Part shown: piece after piece, positions 1 to 5,486 of the stretch
How positions within the stretch are numbered: position 1 is the first letter of the stretch
How the letters are laid out: every line of letters starts with the position of its first letter
DNA from: Lachnospiraceae bacterium
GTDB lineage: Bacteria > Bacillota > Clostridia > Lachnospirales > Lachnospiraceae
Direction: 5' to 3'
Length of the DNA: 5,486 nucleotides
NCBI GenBank assembly: GCA_017476305.1
Contig: JAFVAA010000116.1
Location: 1 to 5,486, forward strand
Position numbers and translations under genes: made by a program
Notes under the pieces: model-generated
The model's input: only the letters and a program-made list of their open reading frames with translations
Databases searched by the model: none
What the model was told of the DNA's origin: nothing

Positions 1-830
1 TGTTCCTCTTTTTCGGAGGAATCCTCGGTGAGTGCTTTGATACTAAGAGAAATACGGTCCCCCTCTAATTTCAGAATTTTTGCATGAACCTCTTCGCCTA
101 ACTTCAATACTTCTTTTGGTGATTTGATAAACCGGTTGGTAATCTGCGAAATATGACACAGACCTGTCAAGCCGCCACCGATATCAATAAATACACCGTA
201 GGATTCCATACGTTCAATGGTGCCGGAAACGGTTTCTCCGACGGATAAACGACCGATTTTTTCCCCTTTTTCAATGCGTGCCTGTTCCTGCGCCGGGACC
301 TTTGCAGAGAGTACCAGTCTGCGTTCTGCCTTGTCTGCAGTGATTACGACGACTTCTAATGTCATGCCGACATAGCTTTCCGTATCCTCTACGTATTCCA
401 ACGCTAACTGTGAAGCCGGAATGAAAGCCCGGACACCTTTCAAGTAGCCGACTACGCCGGATGGAACTGCTTCCGTGATTTTTACTTTATAGTGCGTCGC
501 ATGTTCTAAATCTTCCTTTAGCTCGTCCCAAATCGTGATGGCATGTGCCTGTTTCCAGGAAAGCAGTACACTTCCTCTGGCATCCTCCGGATCGATGACC
601 ATTGCCTGAATCGTATCACCGATGGAAACATCGTTTTTAATAGAAAATGCAGGATCATCACTACACTCCTCTAAAGGGATGATTCCTTCCGTGTAATAAT
701 TTAAATCGACGGTAATTTCCGTATCCGAGATACCGATTACTGTGGTGTCGATCAAGTCTCCTTCGTGTAAAATCTGAAAGGAACGCTCAAGCTCCGTTTC
801 ATAATCCTTCATAGATTTTTTTTCTTCCAT
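1..830 (-). CDS. S1-domain RNA-binding protein, ribosomal protein S1 homologue (3' end outside window)
   Basis: Reading the minus strand from the ATG at 830-828 gives 276 codons with no stop, so the C-terminus is missing. The product shows three S1 (OB-fold) RNA-binding repeats, at about residues 23-92, 113-176 and 196-266. The third is closest to consensus, with SYGVFIDIGGGLTGLCHIS at 210-228; the second has GYLKGVRAFIPASQL at 128-142. The first is diverged (TEGIIPLEE at 48-55). An acidic, lysine-containing stretch (TEDSSEKEE) runs to the window edge, so the gene may end soon or go on to a fourth S1 repeat. Family members in Firmicutes bind single-stranded mRNA and may associate with the 30S subunit or act as general RNA-binding proteins; the role here is inferred. 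Start choice: an AGAGGAG Shine-Dalgarno at 841-847 lies 10 nt upstream of M1. M7 is an alternative start. Codons 3-5 contain a run of eight A. Confidence 0.88.
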   Translation of the reverse strand, partial: MEEKKSMKDYETELERSFQILHEGDLIDTTVIGISDTEITVDLNYYTEGIIPLEECSDDPAFSIKNDVSIGDTIQAMVIDPEDARGSVLLSWKQAHAITIWDELKEDLEHATHYKVKITEAVPSGVVGYLKGVRAFIPASQLALEYVEDTESYVGMTLEVVVITADKAERRLVLSAKVPAQEQARIEKGEKIGRLSVGETVSGTIERMESYGVFIDIGGGLTGLCHISQITNRFIKSPKEVLKLGEEVHAKILKLEGDRISLSIKALTEDSSEKEE

Positions 831-838
831 AATTTTGA

Positions 839-847
839 CTCTCCTCT
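839..847 (-). promoter_or_regulatory. SD of the S1-domain gene, with an upstream complement
   Basis: The mRNA sequence AGAGGAGAG covers 847-839 and is an unambiguous Shine-Dalgarno for the ATG at 830-828. Bases 840-847 are perfectly complementary (8 bp, plus one G-U extension) to 908-915, which sits in the spacer of this gene's own promoter. Only transcripts started upstream of that promoter could pair the two segments. Confidence 0.75.
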
Positions 848-896
848 AAAATATTAATTATCAATACATGGAAAAAGTATTTCGCCACTGCGTATA

Positions 897-926
897 AGTA
901 TAGCACGAGAGGAGAAGATTTGTCAA
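897..926 (-). promoter_or_regulatory. Sigma-A promoter of the S1-domain gene
   Basis: On the minus strand a perfect -35 TTGACA (926-921) is followed after 18 bp by a -10 TATACT (902-897). Transcription would start near 890, giving a leader of about 60 nt. The -35 begins only 10 bp past the stop codon of the upstream Ig-like gene, leaving no room for a terminator between them. The spacer (903-920) contains the anti-SD segment at 908-915. Confidence 0.8.
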
Positions 927-936
927 AAAAATGTGG

Positions 937-1998
937 TTACTGTACGAGAACAATGCACTCTGCCGTGGCTCCGTCTTCTTTCGCACGAATCAGAGCAGTT
1001 CCTTTTTTCTCTGCAGTAATCCTGCCGGCTTCATCTACTGTGGCAACACTGCTTTTACTGCTGCTCCAGACAGGCGGGATACCGGAAGAAACCCTGGCGG
1101 TCAGTGTAAACTGCTCTCCGGTTTTGAGTGTGACGGAGGTTCTATTTAAAAGAATTGACGGGGATTTTACTGTAACCATACAATTCTTTTTCACTCCGTC
1201 AACCGTGGCAGTGATGGTAGCTGTCCCATGTTTTAGGGCATGAACGGCTCCGTTTTCATCTACAGAAGCTACGGATTTTTTATTTGATTTCCATACAGGC
1301 TGGATGCCGGAGGAAACGGCAGCAGTCAATTGAAAGGACTGATTCCGATAGAGCGAAATACGGGTTCTGTTCAATGTAATCACAGGTTTTTTCACAGTCA
1401 GCGTGCAGTGGCTCTCTGTGGTATCTGCCTTTACCGTGATGACGGCTTCGCCCGGCTTTAATGCGGTGATTGCCCCGTTTTCAGAAATCAGGGCTACACT
1501 TTTTTTACTGCATTTAAATGCAGGTCTGTGTCCGTTTGAGGTGACAGCCTTCAGGGAAAAGGTTTCCCCGTGTTCCAGAGAAAGCTTTGTCCGGTTTAAT
1601 GTAATCGTGGTTTTCTTTACCTGAATCTGGCAGTACACCTCACTGGAGCCTGATTTCACCCTGATTTTACAGCTTCCCTCCTTTTTGGCGGTAATCAGAC
1701 CATAGGCATCTACGGAGGCAATGGAGCTTTTCGAGCTTTTGTACTTTGGAAAGCTGAAATCCGAAGTAACTGCTTTTAGTAAATATTCCTCTCCAATATT
1801 CATAGAAAGTGAATATTTGGATAGAATAATAAGTGGTGATGCAGCTTTCGATGCTTTCCGGCAAGAGGGAATGAATAAGGAAAGCGCAAAAGCGATCAGG
1901 AGAATGCCACAGAGGATTCTCCTCAGGTTTCTTTTTAAAAAGAGCCCGGCATATGCCGGAATTTGCGGTAGTTTTTGATGTTGGTTAAAATTTTGCAT
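937..1998 (-). CDS. Membrane-anchored or secreted protein of four tandem Big_2 (bacterial Ig-like) domains
   Basis: This 353-residue protein starts at 1998-1996 with an AGGAGG Shine-Dalgarno (2011-2006) 7 nt upstream. A basic N-terminal region (K22, R23, R26, R27) leads into one hydrophobic segment at about 28-45, a signal anchor or signal peptide. IPSC at 43-46 only loosely resembles a lipobox because Pro occupies -2. The rest is four Ig-like beta-sandwich repeats, about residues 55-129, 130-204, 205-279 and 280-353. Each has an opening LNRT-like strand, an S(K)xSVAxVDExGxIxAxKxG core typical of Big_2, and a closing xxCxxxV strand. The repeats are rich in lysine and net positive. There is no catalytic domain, LPXTG sorting signal or SLH domain. 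Big_2 proteins of Clostridia commonly act in adhesion or as wall-binding spacers; the ligand here is unknown. It ends 11 bp before the S1 gene promoter, on the same strand, with no visible terminator. Confidence 0.85.
   Translation of the reverse strand: MQNFNQHQKLPQIPAYAGLFLKRNLRRILCGILLIAFALSLFIPSCRKASKAASPLIILSKYSLSMNIGEEYLLKAVTSDFSFPKYKSSKSSIASVDAYGLITAKKEGSCKIRVKSGSSEVYCQIQVKKTTITLNRTKLSLEHGETFSLKAVTSNGHRPAFKCSKKSVALISENGAITALKPGEAVITVKADTTESHCTLTVKKPVITLNRTRISLYRNQSFQLTAAVSSGIQPVWKSNKKSVASVDENGAVHALKHGTATITATVDGVKKNCMVTVKSPSILLNRTSVTLKTGEQFTLTARVSSGIPPVWSSSKSSVATVDEAGRITAEKKGTALIRAKEDGATAECIVLVQ
940..1836 (-). repeat. Four tandem ~225-bp coding repeats (Big_2 units)
   Basis: The units cover 1836-1612, 1611-1387, 1386-1162 and 1161-940. 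Register is exact at the protein level: the LNRT-type motif starts at residues 59 (as LSKY), 134, 209 and 284, and a cysteine occurs at 123, 198, 273 and 348, always 75 residues apart. The units are clearly diverged in DNA sequence, so this is an old internal duplication rather than a recent array. Units 3 and 4 look most alike (for example SSGIQPVWKS versus SSGIPPVWSS). Confidence 0.8.
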
Positions 1999-2005
1999 AG
2001 AAATT

Positions 2006-2011
2006 CCTCCT
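2006..2011 (-). promoter_or_regulatory. SD of the Ig-like gene
   Basis: A full AGGAGG (2011-2006) stands 7 nt before the ATG at 1998-1996 and fixes this start. Its GGAGG core is complementary to a CCTCC at 2049-2045 in the same mRNA strand, inside the spacer of the proximal promoter. Confidence 0.8.
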
Positions 2012-2026
2012 AAATTTTAAAATCAT

Positions 2027-2056
2027 AGTATAAATTTTTGGTTTGGAGGTATTCAA
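2027..2056 (-). promoter_or_regulatory. Candidate proximal promoter of the Ig-like gene
   Basis: On the minus strand a -35 TTGAAT (2056-2051, 4 of 6 consensus bases) and a -10 TATACT (2032-2027, 5 of 6) are separated by 18 bp. A start near 2020 would give a leader of only about 20 nt that contains the SD but not the upstream CCTCC complement. Confidence 0.5.
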
Positions 2057-2088
2057 AAATTTTTTAAATCTGTCAAAAATCGCTTATA

Positions 2089-2122
2089 CGATATTATATC
2101 GGAAAAACTTGAGAAAGTCAAG
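2089..2122. promoter_or_regulatory. Pair of palindromes over the distal promoter, possible operators
   Basis: CGATAT-T-ATATCG (2089-2101) is a perfect dyad centred on the -10. CTTGA-GAAAG-TCAAG (2108-2122) is a perfect dyad overlapping the -35. Their centres are 20 bp apart, about two helical turns. They lie 30 bp or more upstream of the enolase -35 (2152), so an effect on that promoter is also possible. Short AT-rich palindromes can arise by chance, so the operator reading is tentative. Confidence 0.35.
2093..2121 (-). promoter_or_regulatory. Candidate distal promoter of the Ig-like gene
   Basis: On the minus strand a -35 TTGACT (2121-2116, 5 of 6) and a perfect -10 TATAAT (2098-2093) are spaced by 17 bp. 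This matches consensus better than the proximal site. Transcription would start near 2086 and give a leader of about 88 nt. The -10 lies inside one perfect palindrome and the -35 overlaps another, so this promoter may be controlled by a DNA-binding regulator. Confidence 0.6.
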
Positions 2123-2151
2123 TGCAGGATGAGAAAAAGAAATTTTGTTTG

Positions 2152-2180
2152 TTGACATGCCAATGATGATAGAGTATACT
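2152..2180 (+). promoter_or_regulatory. Consensus sigma-A promoter of enolase
   Basis: A perfect -35 TTGACA (2152-2157) and a -10 TATACT (2175-2180) are separated by the optimal 17 bp. This is the strongest promoter in the window, as fits a highly expressed glycolytic gene. The predicted start is about 2186-2188, at the first base of a hairpin. The resulting leader is about 160 nt. Confidence 0.88.
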
Positions 2181-2186
2181 AATAGA

Positions 2187-3647
<1,461 letters not shown>

Positions 3648-3704
3648 TATTTGCGAAAAAGAAGTGAAGGAATCGTTATACTTCATAAAATCTTTAGATA
3701 TAGT

Positions 3705-3757
3705 AAAAAACTGTTACGGGGATGGAAAATTTAATATTCTTCCCCGGGCGGTTTTTT
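3705..3757 (+). terminator. Rho-independent terminator after enolase
   Basis: A core stem CGGGGA (3717-3722) with TCCCCG (3741-3746) sits on a lower stem of AAAAAACTG (3705-3713) with CGGTTTTTT (3749-3757, one G-U pair), separated by a small internal loop. The U tract at 3752-3757 ends the structure. It lies about 60-110 bp past the enolase stop. Because an A run precedes the stem, it could also work for minus-strand transcripts, although no minus-strand gene is seen to its right. Confidence 0.75.
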
Positions 3758-3839
3758 CTTGTGGCAGAGGATAAAACACAGGACCTTTTAGAATAATGGT
3801 GTCATGGAGAAAACATATATCTTTCAGGAGAAATCAGAG

Positions 3840-3868
3840 ATGGAAAATCCTTCAAATTATGTTATAAT
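3840..3868 (+). promoter_or_regulatory. Extended -10 promoter of the EAL-domain gene
   Basis: A perfect -10 TATAAT (3863-3868) is preceded by TG at 3860-3861, the extended -10 arrangement. The -35 is weak (ATGGAA, 3840-3845, 4 of 6) at 17 bp spacing, as is usual for extended -10 promoters. Transcription would start near 3875, giving a leader of about 38 nt. The 80 bases between the enolase terminator and this promoter show nothing I can identify. Confidence 0.65.
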
Positions 3869-3912
3869 CCATTTGAATATTATACGCAAAAATACTAAGG
3901 AGAGATGGAGTT

Positions 3913-5486
3913 ATGAGAACAGGAATTATTTATTATGAGAATTATTCACCGGTAGGAGATTTGACGGTATTGGCGATCAGCTTTGTATTTATCATCTTGA
4001 TCCGATCGTCCTTTATCAGCAGAACAAAAAACTTTCTCCTGTTCTGTGGGATGATAGGGCTTTTGATGCTTTCCTCCGTGTCCAGTGTCGTTTATCATGT
4101 TGCATTAAATAATTTAACATTTTGGTCTGGCTGGATGGTTTCTGCACTTCGTATTTTGCAGCATTTGTCTCTTTTTGGAACACTCTTTTTGTATGTGTAT
4201 TATGTGATGGAGCCGCTGCATTTGGACAGGAAAAGTGACAAACGATTTATCATTGTAGCCAGTATCGGATATTTGGGAATTGCTGTATATGAAATTTTAG
4301 GAAGTGTACTGGGATATGGCTTTTATATTTCCAGAGACGGGGAAATCCATGAGGGATTTAATATTTTTCCGTTTGGTTATCTGTTTTTTATGGGTATCAT
4401 CATTTTTTTGCTGCTTTGTTACAGAAATCGTATGTTCCGGCAGATCATTTATGGGATTTTGGGAACCTTTGCCGTCTCTATTTTGATTCTTTCTGTCCAG
4501 GGAAGGCATCATCAGACTTCGTTTACTACGGTAACATTTCTGTTCCCGATGCTGGCACTTTTATATATGATCCATGCAAATCCCTATGATATTGAAATAG
4601 GTGCGGTAAATGAGACATCCTTTGATGACACGATTTCCTATTACTATGTTCATGAGAAACCGCTTCTGCTGATGAGCCTGTTCATGCATGATTTTGAGGG
4701 AATTGGCAAGAAGTATCCAAGAAAGTTTCAAAATGCCATCCGCAGGTTCAGCAGCCAGTATTTTAAAGGCGCCACATTGTTTCAGATTTCGAATGGACAT
4801 ATGATTTTAGCTGTGGATATTCATAAAAATGGAGATTATGAACATAAAATCGTGCTTATGCTGCAGCATTTTGCGGATGAGTATATTAAATTTCATATGG
4901 ATTATAAAATTGTTATTTTGCGCACAGAAGAAGAAATCAGTAAGGAGAATGATTATATTAAACTGATTCGTTATGTAGGAAAAAATATGCAGGAAAATGA
5001 AATCCATTATGTAAATGAAGAGGATGTGAAGGAATATAAACGTCAAAAGTATGTTTTAAAGGAGTTAAAGGATATTTATGAAAAGTCGGATTTAGAGGAT
5101 TCGAGGGTTAAAGTCTACTGCCAGCCTGTGTACAATATAGATGAGGAAAAATATGATACGGCAGAGGCTCTTATGAGGATGGAATTGCCGGAAATCGGAA
5201 TGGTATTTCCGGACCAGTTTATTCCTTTGGCAGAGCAGTACGGTTATATCCATACGCTTTCAAAAATTATTTTACATAAAACGTGCAGGACGATCCATAA
5301 TCTTTTAGCGGCGGGATATGTGGTCAATCGGATTTCTGTCAATATATCCGCAGTAGAGGTAAGAGAACCGGATTTTTGTCAAGATATTTTAAAGATTGTA
5401 GGAGATGCCGATATTCCATTTGAGTGCATTGCTATCGAATTGACAGAAAGCCAGAATGAGAGTGATTTCATGATTGTGCGTGAAAA
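3913..5486 (+). CDS. 7TM membrane protein with degenerate GGDEF and EAL domains, probable c-di-GMP phosphodiesterase (3' end outside window)
   Basis: Translation from the ATG at 3913 (AAGGAG at 3897-3902, 10 nt upstream) stays open for 524 codons to the window edge. About seven hydrophobic segments fall near residues 17-32, 40-61, 75-99, 111-131, 151-170, 175-196 and 204-222, resembling the 7TM sensor of some histidine kinases. Residues about 250-370 look like a decayed GGDEF domain. The metal-binding aspartates appear to be F257 and H259, and the GGDEF loop is SNGHM (293-297), so cyclase activity is unlikely. An EAL domain begins at about 398: YCQPVYN (402-408), the signature EAL at 418-420 followed by MR, FIPLAEQYGYI (436-446), metal-binding N477 (SVNIS) and E509 in ELTES. 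These early active-site residues are intact. The later Asp pair, Lys and Glu lie outside the window, so c-di-GMP hydrolysis is likely but not proven. The degenerate domain may be allosteric, as in related tandem proteins. Confidence 0.87.
   Translation, partial: MRTGIIYYENYSPVGDLTVLAISFVFIILIRSSFISRTKNFLLFCGMIGLLMLSSVSSVVYHVALNNLTFWSGWMVSALRILQHLSLFGTLFLYVYYVMEPLHLDRKSDKRFIIVASIGYLGIAVYEILGSVLGYGFYISRDGEIHEGFNIFPFGYLFFMGIIIFLLLCYRNRMFRQIIYGILGTFAVSILILSVQGRHHQTSFTTVTFLFPMLALLYMIHANPYDIEIGAVNETSFDDTISYYYVHEKPLLLMSLFMHDFEGIGKKYPRKFQNAIRRFSSQYFKGATLFQISNGHMILAVDIHKNGDYEHKIVLMLQHFADEYIKFHMDYKIVILRTEEEISKENDYIKLIRYVGKNMQENEIHYVNEEDVKEYKRQKYVLKELKDIYEKSDLEDSRVKVYCQPVYNIDEEKYDTAEALMRMELPEIGMVFPDQFIPLAEQYGYIHTLSKIILHKTCRTIHNLLAAGYVVNRISVNISAVEVREPDFCQDILKIVGDADIPFECIAIELTESQNESDFMIVRE

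Noticed and set aside
1861..1872. Lipobox (IPSC) in the Ig-like protein
   Set aside because: Pro at the -2 position is not typical of lipoprotein signal peptides, so a plain signal anchor or signal peptide is the safer call.
920..1978. Several plus-strand open frames (920-1243, 1403-1624, 1721-1978)
   Set aside because: They lie antisense to the Ig-like gene, whose protein repeats are unmistakable; the plus-strand products look like nothing and lack ribosome sites.
3796..3867. Small ORF of 23 codons before the EAL gene
   Set aside because: No Shine-Dalgarno, and it overlaps the extended -10 promoter; looks like chance.
3758..3912. c-di-GMP riboswitch ahead of the EAL gene
   Set aside because: The conserved class I and class II core sequences are not present, and the predicted leader is only about 38 nt.
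4546..4557. 12-base exact repeat CCGATGCTGGCA, also at 2266-2277
   Set aside because: About one 12-base match is expected by chance in a window this size; one copy is inside codons.
4297..5046. Minus-strand open frames opposite the EAL gene
   Set aside because: Low-complexity, I/F/H-rich translations with no ribosome sites; they mirror AT-rich codons of the real gene.

Overview
The window looks like chromosomal DNA from a low-GC Gram-positive anaerobe, most likely a Lachnospiraceae-type Clostridia. This rests on AT-rich spacers, strong purine-rich Shine-Dalgarno (SD) sites, consensus sigma-A promoters, a multi-S1-domain RpsA homologue, a surface protein made of Big_2 (bacterial Ig-like) repeats, and a 7TM/degenerate-GGDEF/EAL regulator. 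The lineage is inferred from protein character; no database search was possible. There is no mobile element, CRISPR array, tRNA or rRNA.

Layout. Positions 1-830 (minus) hold the first 276 codons of an S1-domain RNA-binding protein whose 3' end lies outside the window. Upstream of it on the same strand, 937-1998 encodes a membrane-attached, lysine-rich protein of four Big_2 domains repeating with an exact 75-residue period. Positions 1999-2348 are a divergent regulatory region: two candidate promoters fire left into the Ig-like gene, and one consensus promoter fires right into a roughly 160-nt structured leader ahead of enolase (2349-3647). A hairpin with a U tract (3705-3757) ends the enolase unit. 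An extended -10 promoter then drives a c-di-GMP-type regulator (3913 to the right edge), cut off inside its EAL domain.

The genes do not form one pathway: translation/RNA binding, cell surface, glycolysis and second-messenger signalling are simply adjacent. No terminator is visible between the Ig-like gene and the S1 gene, and the S1 promoter starts 10 bp past the Ig-like stop, so the S1 gene can probably be read both from its own promoter and by readthrough.

The least expected signal is regulatory. In both minus-strand genes, a sequence complementary to the gene's own SD lies in the spacer between the -35 and -10 of its proximal promoter (8 bp for the S1 gene, 5 bp for the Ig-like gene). 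Only a longer transcript started further upstream would carry that complement and could fold to hide the SD. This suggests promoter-choice control of translation. It is a hypothesis from sequence only. The enolase leader also has a hairpin at the predicted 5' end and a strong GC stem ending next to the SD. Otherwise the window holds recognisable gene families, and I see no clear evidence of a wholly new system.
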